A DNA stretch of 64,000 nucleotides from Macrocybe gigantea (lineage: Eukaryota; Basidiomycota; Agaricomycetes; Agaricales; Callistosporiaceae): assembly GCA_011319805.1 (NCBI GenBank), contig SJRY01000283.1, forward strand, positions 62,001 to 126,000, given 5' to 3'. The notes beneath the pieces are model-generated. The model was not told the DNA's origin and ran no database searches. It saw only the letters and a program-made list of their open reading frames with translations. The translations under genes and the position numbers were made by a program. Positions 45,282 to 56,228 of the stretch are shown here, one piece after another. Numbering within the stretch: position 1 is the stretch's first letter; each line of letters begins with the position of its first letter.

Positions 45282-46828
45282 TTGGTATTGCAATCGAAGT
45301 TCTGGGTTGATAGCCGCATTATTGGCTATGAGTTGATAGCCAGTGGATAAGGGAGTTGATGCGATCTTCGCATTCTCCATGCCGAAACGTTTAATGACCT
45401 TTCAGAGATAATCCTGTTGGTCAAGGATGATCTTCTGACCATCACGTCTGATCTTGATGCCAAGGAATTCTTCAGCATCACCTAGATCTCGGCATTCCCA
45501 GATCTTCATGAATTCAGACTTCTTCTTGGCTGCAAGTTTGCGGTCTGGGCCTAGGAAGAGTCCATCATCTACGTAGATTATGGCTATGACAAGTTTGGAG
45601 CCTTCTTTATAGATGTAAATGCCAGCATCGGTATATAGGCATTTAAAGCCTAGCTTTGCCATGGTTTTGTTGACTTGTTTCCACCAGGCAAGTGATGCTT
45701 GCTTAAGTCCATAAAGCACCTTTCTCAGTCGCAGGACTTTGTTCTTTAGAGCGCCTTTTAGCTGAAAGCCTGTTGGCTGCTCCATATATATTTCTACTTC
45801 TAAATTGCCATATAAGAAAGCAGTTTTGATGTCTAGGGCAAGAATGACCCAATTTTCGAGAGCTGCTATTGCGAGTATTATTCACAGAGTCTCGTATTGG
45901 ACGACAGGCAAGAAAATCTCATCATAATCGATTCCCTCTTTCTGAGAGAAGCCTTTTGTGACTAAGCACGCTTTCTTTCATCTGTCACTTTTAATGGTGA
46001 AAACCCATTTATTTTTAATAGGTTTTCTGCCTTTCGGCAAGTCCACCAGTTCAAAGACCTTGCGCTTTTTGAGTGACAACAACTCGTCGTGGCAAGCATC
46101 TTTCTATTCCTTCTTGAGCTGCTCTGGTAAGTGCTCTATATCGCCAATTGTTTGTGGAATTTTGCTATTGACCAGAAGTGCTTTAGAAAGCAAATAATTT
46201 GATAGCTTTACTCCCCCTTCCCGGACTATTCGGGTAAGATCGGATCTAGTATCCATATCAGGATCAATGTCCATATTCGGTGGAGAATTGATGATTGGTT
46301 CGTCTTCTCGAGTCAGTCCAGGAACCGGTGCTTCTCGAGGTCATGTGTCATTTTCGACATTCTTTCTCCAGAACCGTTGTCGGTTCATGTCTCGAAATTG
46401 TTCTGTTGGAGGGCGATCTCCATAGACATTGCCTGGCCTTTTAGGCAGATGGATATCTCTCTGTGGTCTTTGTCTCAGAAGATTGTGTGTTGGTCGCCTT
46501 GGATCATTTAAGATATCAGCAGGCTCGCACAGGTCTCTGCAGCGACGCAATTCTTCTAAATCATCTTCATGTGGTTCGAAGGGATTGGGACGTTGTTCAG
46601 GTTCCTGAATAGGTTCCTGGTTTCCCGGTAGAGGATTATCCGGAGCTTCTGCTTCATCGTCATGTGCATCAGCTTCTTTTTCTGAAGGGGGGTCACATGG
46701 TCTATCACGAGTCTGACCATGATCTCGTGATCGTGATTCCGAAGGTGGAGGTGGATGAGGAGTTTCAGGATCATCGTTATTGTTGCCACCTGGAGGTGCG
46801 CCAGTCGATGGATCATAGTCATCATCAT
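45282..46828 (-). pseudogene. copia reverse transcriptase region (inverted segment, part 2)
   Basis: Minus strand: from 46828 leftward a Pro/Asp-rich linker (RRCRDLCEPADILNDPRRPT), KNKWVFTIKSDR, FLPVVQYET and LALDIKTAFLYGNLEVEIYM, then RT proper with GFQLKGALKNKVLRLRKVLY, GLKQASLAWW and AIIYVDDGLF (YVDD catalytic motif intact) up to FGMENAKIASTPLSTGYQL. It ends abruptly at 45282, where the protein would continue into the RNase H part at 62014. Several stops lie in the linker and after DQQDYL. Confidence 0.85.
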
Positions 46829-47246
46829 TGTTACGATTTCAGGCTAATCATTATCTTGATGATGGGCACGTGACTCAAAAGCCACATGATGAACACGTGA
46901 TAGACACGACACGACAAACAAGGTACAATGCAGTGACTCGAGGAAACCCTATGACAACGACGTGTCAGCGCTGACTAGGGCGAAGGGTTATTGCACAGCA
47001 CCTGTAGGACAACGCATGGAGTGCAGTCGGATCCTGACTCACTCACACAGATGAGGGCTTAGGGTTTCACATAGCATGAGGCTAACATAGTCATGGTCCG
47101 TGCTCGGTAGTTATAACATATAAATACCTAAATTGTACCTAGTAGAATCCAGCTTCGAGCTGGCTTATAATAGCATTCCTATCCCTGCCTCTTATCTCTA
47201 AGGGTTAGTTAGAGTGACCTGCATGCAGAATTGGTTTTGCGTAGCA
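46829..47246 (+). repeat. gypsy-B 5' LTR
   Basis: 418 bp, TGTTACGATTTCAGG to TTGCGTAGCA. Contains ACATATAAATACC as a likely promoter core. Differs from the 3' LTR mostly at CpG sites (GATGGGCACG against GACGGGCACA) plus a 4-bp indel near 47042. Confidence 0.92.
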
Positions 47247-47939
47247 AAAGCTCGAAGCTAGCACTAACGCACCTCACTCTACTCTTCCTCTCTACACGCC
47301 CTTCCTTCGTTGCCTGACAGCCTCGAGTGCCGTGTGACCAAAGGAACCCGCTACGTCGCTACAACTCCTCCTCCTATCCAAACTAACATTTTTACCTTTC
47401 CACCACTACTCCCCACCCTGCGCCAACTTTGTTCTGGTCTCTATCATTGGTCCTTGTTCGTTGCATTTGGAAGTGCGAGAGGACTAAGGGAAACGTTGAG
47501 CCCGTCCCTGTCCGAATCGAACATCACAAGGCTGTGCTGGGATAATCCTCGGAGAGTCCCACCGTGCGTCTGACCGGGTAGTTTGCTGACCCGGGGCATA
47601 CCAAAGCAAGAGAGACCGGAGGACTCGGACGTATGGACAGTCCCCACCCATTGACCACCCCTCAAACACGCCCTTGAAGTTCGTTGTCGGGAACGTGTAT
47701 TGACCCGAAACGAGAAAGAGATTGCTAGACCACTAGAATCTCTGACGATGAAACCTTCCTTGACTGCCGTTTGGGGCATCCCCATTGCGACGAGGATTTG
47801 AGCCGACCCATCTGCAGTTTAACAGGCACCACCCTTTTCACTGGACCCAACCGAAGTGGGAGTCGACGGTCGCACGCCGCCCACATGGTACTACTTGACA
47901 AATCACATTACACACCCAACCCCATTCACATCACATATC
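47247..47939. other. gypsy-B leader between LTR and Gag
   Basis: About 690 bp untranslated leader with no conserved frame. It contains the primer-binding region directly after the LTR (AAAGCTCGAAGC..). Confidence 0.5.
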
Positions 47940-49094
47940 ATGGAATTTGTTGCCGCCCTTTTCACTTTCATTACCATCATCCTCACCACCCTATTCACCG
48001 CGAACCCTCTAGCCTTAGCCTGGGGCACCCTCCGAAATAATCCACAACAGGCTGAACAGGTTCAGAACGCGACACGGACTTTGGTCGATGCGATCAAAGA
48101 AGAACTGGATTTGGGCAAGAAGCCCAAGAGAACGAAATCGGAACCACCGGATCCATACAAAGGGGATCCCGGTTTGATCAGAAGCTGGCTTCAACGAATG
48201 GAAGTCTACTTCGACAAAGAGGAGATCACCAATAAATGGGATATGATCACCTATGCACTGCAATGGATCACGGGAGGCAAGGCCGAACGTGCACAGAACT
48301 GGGCAGACTCAAAGCTACAAGAGTGGCTAGAGTTCAAAACGGAATTAAACGGACGCAGGCAGGAGTTCGGAAACCACTCCACCTACGATGATTGGGAACA
48401 TGGCCGCATCATTACGCTGGCAACAGCTAACACTCTGGAAGTCAGGACGGACCCCCTTGGACACCTCCCACCGTTCAAGGACTGGGAGAACTTCAAGGCG
48501 GAAGCCCGTGAATTCTTCATGACTACGGAGACTAGGAATGATGCGATAATCCGGACTAAGGAACTGTCGCAATGCCGACAACCGGTCGAGGACTACATTG
48601 TCGAATTCCGGAGCTGGGCTCTCTTGACGGAATATAACGACATCGCCCTCATCGACATCTTTAAACACGGACTCGACCAGGTGCTCGGACGATGCATCAT
48701 TGAACTAGGAGGTGTCTGTGAGGAGGACATCGACTGGTGGTACAAACGTGTGACGGAACTGGACCGGCAATACCGCCAGGCCCAAAAGGAATTCGGCGCG
48801 AAGGAGCGATTCACTCCCAAGCAAACACAGAAACCGGCACAGGGAACCATGGTGCCTAAGGAGCAAACTCCGGCACTAGCAACCGGTAATGCTCAAGGAA
48901 CGCCCGACCTGAATGCCATGGACGTCGACCGGATGAGGTGCGAAGGTCGCTGCTTCCGGTGCGGACAGAGAGGACATATCGGACGTAACTGCCCGACGAA
49001 CCCCCGGCTGAAATATGTTACAAGGAACGTAGAAATGCAGGACGAGACTACTGTCACTACCGCTAAGATCGAAGAGCTTAAACAGGGTTTTTGA
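47940..49094 (+). CDS. gypsy-B Gag with CCHC zinc knuckle
   Basis: Open frame of 384 residues from ATG 47940. It starts with an unusual hydrophobic segment (MEFVAALFTFITIILTTLFT), then KRTKSEPPDPYKGDPGLIRS, the capsid-like retrotransposon Gag domain (WDMITYALQWITGGKAERAQ, WENFKAEAREFFM, YIVEFRSWALLTEYNDI) and near the C terminus CFRCGQRGHIGRNC, one CX2CX4HX4C knuckle that binds element RNA. The frame is intact, in contrast to Pol. An upstream GTG-initiated extension is open but unlikely. The protein forms the virus-like particle in related elements. Confidence 0.88.
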   Translation: MEFVAALFTFITIILTTLFTANPLALAWGTLRNNPQQAEQVQNATRTLVDAIKEELDLGKKPKRTKSEPPDPYKGDPGLIRSWLQRMEVYFDKEEITNKWDMITYALQWITGGKAERAQNWADSKLQEWLEFKTELNGRRQEFGNHSTYDDWEHGRIITLATANTLEVRTDPLGHLPPFKDWENFKAEAREFFMTTETRNDAIIRTKELSQCRQPVEDYIVEFRSWALLTEYNDIALIDIFKHGLDQVLGRCIIELGGVCEEDIDWWYKRVTELDRQYRQAQKEFGAKERFTPKQTQKPAQGTMVPKEQTPALATGNAQGTPDLNAMDVDRMRCEGRCFRCGQRGHIGRNCPTNPRLKYVTRNVEMQDETTVTTAKIEELKQGF

Positions 49095-52000
49095 TAGAGC
49101 TGGGAAGAAGCACCGCTTTGCCGGCTGACTATGTATTGTCGAATATGAATATAAGGGATATTCCCGACCTTAAAGAATATTTCGAACGAGAAGGTGCACG
49201 AGAGTTCGGTCTCGTAAAAGGATACACTTTACCCTGGGTAGCTCAACAGATTTACTGGCAGGATGAGTCTAAAGCGTACTCGATCCTTAAGGCATGGACA
49301 GATCAGTCACGACAGAAGGACATCTCACTGGAAAGGCTTCGTGAGATCAATCAAATGAACGATCACGATGCACTGAACACGTTGCTTGACCTCAGACAAA
49401 AGCCACAATTTGTCAGAGGCGGCAATGGAAACCAGATGGATGTACCCTTGACGATTACGACCTTGGATACTGGACGGACGTATAGCATGAAAGCCTTGCT
49501 TGATACGGGATGTACCGGATCTTGCATTGACTGGAAGTTCGTTAAGGAAAAGGAAATCAATACAAAAAGATATCCGATTCCTATTCCGGTCCACAATGCA
49601 GACAGAACCCGTAATATGGCAGGCGACATAAGTGAATACGTTGAACTAAGAGTCCGGGTCCAAGACCATGTCGAGCGAATGATCTTCTCAGTTACTGAAC
49701 TTGGAAAGGGCCAGATCTTCATCGGTTATAAGTGGGTTAAGCATCACAACCCTCGAATCGATTGGAAGACAGAGAAGATCACTTTTGATCGATGCCCTGA
49801 AGAGTGTCAGCAGATTGTCCGAAAAGGAAACCCTGAAGATGATGATACCTCTATCGAGACAAACGAGGTAGACTTCGAACAAGGAGAAAAACTCTTGATG
49901 ATCGACATGAACCGAGAGTTTCATCTAAGGGCTTTCCAAACGACGGCTTCCAAACTGGCTGAAGCGACGGCAAAGGCGACAAAGGCTAAAACCTTTGAAG
50001 AAATCGTACCGGAAGAATACCACTGTTTCAAGGATTCAGTGTTTGGGAAAGAATCATTTGATGAACTACCACCTCGACAACCTTGGGACCATGCAATCGA
50101 ACTCATCCCAGGAGCTAAACTTCAGGATTGCAAGGTCTACCCCCTGATGCTGGACGAACAGAAACAGTTGGATGCCTTCTTAGACGAAAATCTAAACACC
50201 GGATGAATCAGACCTTCGAAATCGCTGATGGCCTCGCCTTTCTTCTTCGTAAAAAAGAAGGACAGATCCCTACAACCTGTACAGGATTATCGGAAGTTAA
50301 ACGACATGACGATAAAGAACAAGTACCCGCTCCCTCTGATCTAAGAGTTAATCGACAAACTAAAGGGAGCGAAGTTCTTTATGAAGCTCGACATCTGATG
50401 GGGATATAACAACGTCTGCATGAAAGAAGGCGATGAATGGAAAGCCACATTTCGGACAAACCGGGGAATGTTCGAACCCCTGGTTATGTTCTTCGAACTG
50501 ATGAATTCACCGGCTACTTTCCAAACCATGATGAACATGATCTTTAAAGACGAAATCGATCAGGGACACGTAGTAATCTACATGGATGACATTCTCATCT
50601 TCAATAAGGATTTGAATGAATACAGACGACTCGTTCAATGCATGTTGGAAAAGCTAAAGAATAATAAGCTTTACCTGAAACCTGAGAAATGCTCGTTTCA
50701 TCAACTGGAAGTAGAGTACCTTGGAATGATCGTCTCGGAAAATGGCATTAAGATGGATCCTGTTAAAGTCGAAGGCATCAAAGGATGGCCGAAACCCACC
50801 TGTAAAAGGGACGTCCAGCAATTCCTAGGCTTTTGCAACTTCTACCAGCGTTTCATCGAGGGGTTCGCAAAGATCGTGAAACCCTTGACGGAATTGACTG
50901 GGAAAGCCAACTGGACATGGGGAAAGGCTCAAGATGACACATTTGACGGATTAAAGAATCGGATCAGTTCAGCGCCAATTATTTCGATGCCCCGAGATGA
51001 CGGAAAGTTCCGAATGGAAGTCGATGCCTCAAATTATGCAATCAGAGGCGTCCTTTCACAGGAACAATCCAATGGTACCTGGAGACCGGTGGCTTTCATG
51101 TCAAAGTCATTGAACCCGACGGAACAGAACTATGAGATCTATGACAAAGAGATGCTCGCAATTATGACCGGACTAGAGGAATGGCGCCAATACCTTTGCG
51201 GTGCTAAACAGAAATTCGAGATTTGGACAGACCATAAGAATCTCGAATATTTCTGGAAGCCTCAGAAGCTGAATCGCTGGCAAGCTCACTGGATCTCGGA
51301 ACTTCAGGACTACGATTTCATTCTGGAACACAAACCCGGGAAGTCAATGACTAAGGCAGACAGTCTGTCGAGACGACCAGACCATGAGAAGGGAGAGAAC
51401 GATAATGAAAACATCATACTCCTAAAGCCAGAGAATTTTTGCTGAATCTTCATAGCGAAGATCATGCCGACACCAGAATTTCAGGACATCCTGGACCAAA
51501 TCAAAAGGGCTTGGAAACAAAGAGAGCCTGAGATCCAGAAACATCTTGATGAAGGTGAACACAGCTGAGAGGAAAACAACTGAATCGTTACATGGCTGAA
51601 ACAGTACTACGTTCCCAAGAGCCAAAAGATAAGGGAACGGATCATCAAAATCTATCATTCGGATCAGATCTCGGGACACCCAGGACAGACAAAAATGCAC
51701 GAATTAATCACGCGCAACTTCTGGTGGCCTAAAATAATGAATGACGTCAAGGCATATGTCAAAGGATGTGACAAATGCCAACGGACGAAGATCATCAGAG
51801 ATCAGAAGCATGCCCCACTTCATCCGAATGAGATACCGAAGGAACCATGGGAGATCATATCTGTAGATCTCATCGGACCACTCCCGAATCTCAAGGGTTT
51901 AACGGCGTAATGGTGACAGTAGACCGGTTCACTAAAGGAGCCAAATTCATACCAGTCAACATGGAGATTACGGCAGAAGGAGTCACTCACAATCTACGCG

Positions 52001-53055
52001 ACACCATATTCTCGAGTTACGGACTCCCAAAGAAAGTCATCAGCAACAGAGGAGGACAATTCGTCTCCGCATTCATGACGGACCTCTATGCACTTTTGGG
52101 AATCAAAGGAGCTCCCTCGACGCCGTATCATCCTCAGACCGACGGACAGACAGAATGAGTTAATCAGGAACTCGAGCAATACCTGAAACTCTTCGTGAAT
52201 TATTGGCAAAACGACTGGGCAGATTGGCTACCAATGGCCGAATTCTCCTACAACAATCGGATTCACTCAGTGACCGGATACTCCCCATTTTATTTGAACC
52301 ATGGGTGACATCCATACACTGGAAAAGAACCCCCGAAGCACAATGCTAAGTCGCAAACTGCTGAGGAGTTCACTGAGATGATGAAGGAAATTCGGACCAA
52401 GGCTGAGACCTCCTTGAAAAAAGCCGCTGAGACAATGAAACGGACCTACGACCGGAAACAGAAACCCGCCCGAGAGTACCATGAGGGTGATCAGGTCTGG
52501 CTGGAAGGAATGAATATCACAACTGACCGGCCGACCGATAAACTTAATGACAAACGGTTTGGTCCTTTCAAAGTCAAACGGTGAATTGGAGAATCGGCGT
52601 ACGAACTCGAACTACCGGAACACTGGCAAATTCACCCCGTCCGAAACAAGTCCGAACTCACCCCGTACACAGCACCAGCGTTTCCGCGACAAAAAGCGGT
52701 AACGATTCTTAAAAGACCTCCTCCCATTATTGTGGAAGGAGAGAAACAATACGAAGTAGAGGCTGTAATAAATTCTCGATGGAACCAAGGAAAGTTACAG
52801 TACAGAATACACTGGAAGGGATACCCGCTCAAAGACGCCACCTGGGAACCCGCTGAAAACATTAACGGAGATGCGCCGGACGCGGTTGCGAAATTTCATC
52901 ATGAGAACCCCGAGGCGCCATCCCTAGAAAGAGGACAATGTCAGCTGCCACCCCGACCTGCACCAAAAAAGGTAGTACGCACCCGCTTCCATCAAACCCA
53001 ATCGCCGAAGGTCTTGTTCGACCACACGGCTGATGAAGTCTGGGTCTGCCCATGA
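49091..53055 (+). pseudogene. gypsy-B Pol: protease, RT, RNase H, integrase, chromodomain (degenerate)
   Basis: Overlaps the Gag end by four bases. Domains in order: protease (LLDTGCTGSCIDWKFV, about 49497), RT (VIYMDDILIFNK, YMDD intact, about 50573), RNase H (MEVDASNYAI and DHKNLEYFW), zinc-binding HHCC region (HSDQISGHPGQTKMHELI, CDKCQR), integrase core (ISVDLIGPLP, then VISNRGGQFVSA and YHPQTDGQTE) and a C-terminal chromodomain (VEAVINSRWNQGKLQYRIHW, KGYPLKDATWEPAENI). Stops TGA or TAA at about 50204, 50341, 50397, 51443, 51565, 51580, 52156 and 52306 all fit C-to-T changes from Arg or Gln codons. The middle catalytic Asp of integrase reads Asn. A frame shift occurs near 51895. It cannot encode a functional polyprotein. 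Confidence 0.88.
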
Positions 53056-53269
53056 GGTCAACAAATGAAAACACTCCTGAGGAAGAGGACCCTTACCGGC
53101 TGGATGTCAGACCCAAGCGAGGTCGAAGATCGCCTGGACGTGGCTTGGCAGGCGTGGCAACAACATCGGAACAAAGAAATCATAGGCAAGGATGAGCGCC
53201 AAAAGGACTAGGAGAATGATGAAGAAGAAAAACATGATTGTGAGGATGCAATCCCTAAGAGGGGGGTAA

Positions 53270-53683
53270 TGTTACGATTTCAGGCTAATCATTATCTTGA
53301 TGACGGGCACATGACTCAAAAGCCACATGACGAACATGTGATAGACGTGACATGACAAACAAGGTACAATGCAGCGACTCGAGGAAACCCTATGACAACG
53401 ACGCGTCAGCGCTGACTAGGGCGAAGGGTTATTGCACAGCACCTGTAGGACAACGCATGGAGCGCAGTCAGATCCTGACTCACACAGACGAGGGCTTAGG
53501 GTTTCACGTAGCATGAGGCTAACATAGTCATGGTCCGTGCTCGGTAGTTATAACATATAAATACCTAAATTGTACCTAGTAGAATCCAGCTTCGAGCTGG
53601 CTTATAATAGCATTCCTATCCCTGCCTCTTATCTCTAAGGGTTAGTTAGAGTGACCTGCACGCAGAATTGGTTTTGCGTAGCA
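53270..53683 (+). repeat. gypsy-B 3' LTR
   Basis: 414 bp, preceded by a G-rich polypurine tract. Ends TTGCGTAGCA followed by the ATCAT duplication. Confidence 0.92.
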
Positions 53684-55456
53684 ATCATTACTTCTGAAGT
53701 CGGGTGTTTGCGGATCTTCATGGTTGTATGTGGGGCAATACGGAAATAGTCTTTCGTCGAAGGTGGCCTTAGTTGCTTGGAAAAGCACATTATTTGGCCA
53801 TCTCATGAAGAGATAACCTTCGCTGTTCAAAATGAACCTGAGGTGAATCATTAGTTCAGATCTCGGTGACAGTTTATTTTTCCGTTGATCTTCATGAATG
53901 AAGACATAGGTGCCACAACCTAGGACATGAAGCTTCGAAACATCAGGTTTTTGGTTCGAGAATATTTCGAAAGGGGTTTTCCACTTCAAGTGGTGCATTG
54001 GTGTATGATTGTAAACCTGTGTTGCTTGAAAAATAGTGAATTGCCACCAAGAGGGCGGCAGACAAGTTTTCCATTAACGTCTGATTTAGACATTCTGCTT
54101 GACCATTTTATTGGTGCATATATGGCACCGAATATTCAATCTCAATTCCTTTGGATCGCATAAATTCCTGAAGTTCTCCCGATATATACTCTCCCCCTTG
54201 ATCAGAATGCCATCTTTTTACTTTAAGATTGTGTTGGGTTTCCATCCGCACTACGAATTCTTTGATGCGATCTTTCGCTTCAGTTTTGTTTCGCAGGAGG
54301 CTAACCCAGGCGTAACTGCTATAGTCGTCAAGGAAAGTAATTGTCCATTTGAATTTGCCATAGGACAATGTCGGGAATTCTTTTAAATCTGAATGTATGA
54401 GCTCGCAAGGTGCGGTGGCTCTTTTCTCAGATTTAGGAAAATGCGGTGCAGGCATTTTGCCTTGTGCACATCCAGAACAAGGTCGTTCATCGACCTTTGG
54501 GATATCGAGATTTTTAGGAAAACCTCTAGTTGCTTCATCCATTTTAGTTAGGACGATCCATGAAGGATGTCCCATCCGCTGGTGCCAAATATCATAAGTT
54601 GGCGTGGCAAGTGTGGTATACGTTGCCATCATCTCTTGATCAGTTAAGATCTTGGTTTCGACTTCATAGATCATATCCGGCTTTTTGGCTGGAAAAGTGA
54701 TCATTTGTTGATGTCCATATTTGTAAAAGGCAATTCTATTGATATTGCCTAAAGTATTTTGTTTTTGTCGGAGAAATTGTCCCATCGAGAGTAATCTCAG
54801 ATTTGGATCTCCGAGCAGAAGGACAGGGTATAGGCACGTAATCTTTTCAGATATGCTGCCATTTGTCTCATAAATCCTGTGTCTTAAAAACACTGTTCCA
54901 TATCCCTCAATAGGAGTACGACCGTTTGCTGTTGCCGAGTATTTTGGCTCGTCCCATCGGGTAAAAGCCGTGTAGTCATTTATATTTCCTGATACGTGTC
55001 CGGATGCACCGGAATCAACGATCCAGTATGAAAGGCCTTTATCGGCATGTTTCTTATACTGCTCACAATTACAAGGGTAAACATGATGTTTATTTAAATG
55101 TTCGGCATTACAAACTGCGTTATCTATGTAATTAGGTCACTGTATTGCCATGTTAGTTTGAATGTGTGAGCAATCAGGAATGACATACTCATCAGATCCC
55201 CAATCCAGCGGTTCTGATCCCAGTGAAATGGTTTCTTCATCTTTTTCCTCAACGATCTTCTTGAAGCGAAGTTTTTTGTAGATGCTGGTTTCAGCATCTA
55301 GATCGTCAATTGTACATTTTGAAGAACCTTGAACGAATTCGCTTCATTCGGTGATGCCTTCGAGTGTTTTGAGATGCCCGATGGTGGGCGAAACATCGAG
55401 TCGGGTCGCGAGATTTCGCGTGGCATCGTAGGTGGGATAGATGCCTTTCGGCATGC
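53684..55456 (-). pseudogene. copia protease and integrase (inverted segment, part 1)
   Basis: Minus strand from 55456: MPKGIYPTYDATRNLATRLD continues the Gag/Pol frame that ends at 44946. Then come the aspartic protease motif WIVDSGASGHVSG (about 55025-54990), the pre-integrase HHCC region (WHQRMGHPSWIVL and CSGCAQGKMPAPHFPK) and the integrase core with HSDLKEF, ITFLDDYSSYAWVSLL and WHSDQGGEYIS, followed by a TAA after YMHQ and a C-terminal stretch PFEIFSNQKPDVSKLHVLGC. Stops and shifted frames make it non-functional. It is cut at 53684 by gypsy B and continues at 46828. Confidence 0.87.
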
Positions 55457-55792
55457 TGTTAGGCTAGATGAATCTCAGAAGGACTCAGGCAGACTAAGTG
55501 TGAGAGTGGTCTTGAGATGATGGCAAAAGGAATATTAAGCCTAGCACTACTGGTACATCTGGGAGTCCTTATATACATTACAGTACTCGAGCACGGACCA
55601 TGGGCTGCGCAATGCTGTGGACTGCGGATGAGTAAGACTGGAAGGAGATGACTCAGGATGACTAGGGAAGTGTGATGACTCAATGGCTGCGCGCTGTGCA
55701 GCATGATGGGGAAGATAAGGGATGTGGGAAAGATGGGATGTGGGAAAGATAAGATAAGAAAATGAATAGTCCTTTGGGCGGTGTCCGTAACA
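55457..55792 (-). repeat. gypsy-A LTR, middle (recombinant)
   Basis: 336 bp, TGTTAGGCTAG to TCCGTAACA on the plus strand. Joins the internal end of gypsy A to copia sequence beginning CATGC. Confidence 0.9.
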
Positions 55793-55952
55793 TCACCCTC
55801 TCTTTAGATTCGCGTCCTTGCAAAAAACCTTAGTCCAGCTGTCCCCACCCAGTATTGGTCTCCCAGGCGGTCGCGGCACGCAGGGCCCATGTATGAATGA
55901 GCTCTTCATTATAGGCGCGGATGTGGTGGAGTGTGGTGGCGAGGAGTTTAAG

Positions 55953-56228
55953 TCACCGGTTTTCTGTGCGAAGCATTTCCATTGCTTCGCGAAGCACGAT
56001 ACATTCAGCTGCAGTGGGGCCGGTCCCATCAGGGGTTCGCCTGGTCCAGAGGTGCGTGCGGACGGTCATAACATAGCGCATATATGCGCCGAGTGTGATG
56101 GCGAGGGGGTCCATGTAGTTGCTAGCATTGAGAATCCTTGCCAGATTCTCGAGGTCGCTTGGGCGGTTGGGGGTAGGTGCGCGGCTGCCCTCGCTGCTGT
56201 CGATGCTGATGGGGGCATTGGTAGTCAT
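55953..56228 (-). CDS. gypsy-A small downstream ORF
   Basis: 91 codons open, starting ATGACTACC whose ATG overlaps the stop of the chromodomain frame (ATGA, 56225-56228). Predicted mostly helical: SDLENLARILNASNY, ITLGAYMRYVMTVRTHLW, ECIVLREAMEMLRTE. I do not recognise a domain. The frame has no stop, although the neighbouring Pol frame has several. It may be an extra retrotransposon protein or an extension of Pol by reinitiation. Confidence 0.5.
   Translation of the reverse strand: MTTNAPISIDSSEGSRAPTPNRPSDLENLARILNASNYMDPLAITLGAYMRYVMTVRTHLWTRRTPDGTGPTAAECIVLREAMEMLRTENR

Larger units (their letters stand above)
46829..53683 (+). mobile_element. gypsy-B chromovirus, nested in the copia segment
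   Basis: 6.86 kb element with LTRs 46829-47246 and 53270-53683 and target duplication ATCAT (46824-46828, 53684-53688). Order LTR, Gag, protease, RT, RNase H, integrase, chromodomain, polypurine tract (AAGAGGGGGG near 53257), LTR. Gag is intact; Pol has at least eight stops and one frameshift. Plus orientation, the opposite of the copia segment it sits in. Confidence 0.93.

Noticed and set aside
45282..55456. Minus-strand copia sequence first read as a second, separate copia element
   Set aside because: It has no LTRs of its own, and both ends continue in frame into the plus-strand Gag and RNase H parts once turned round.
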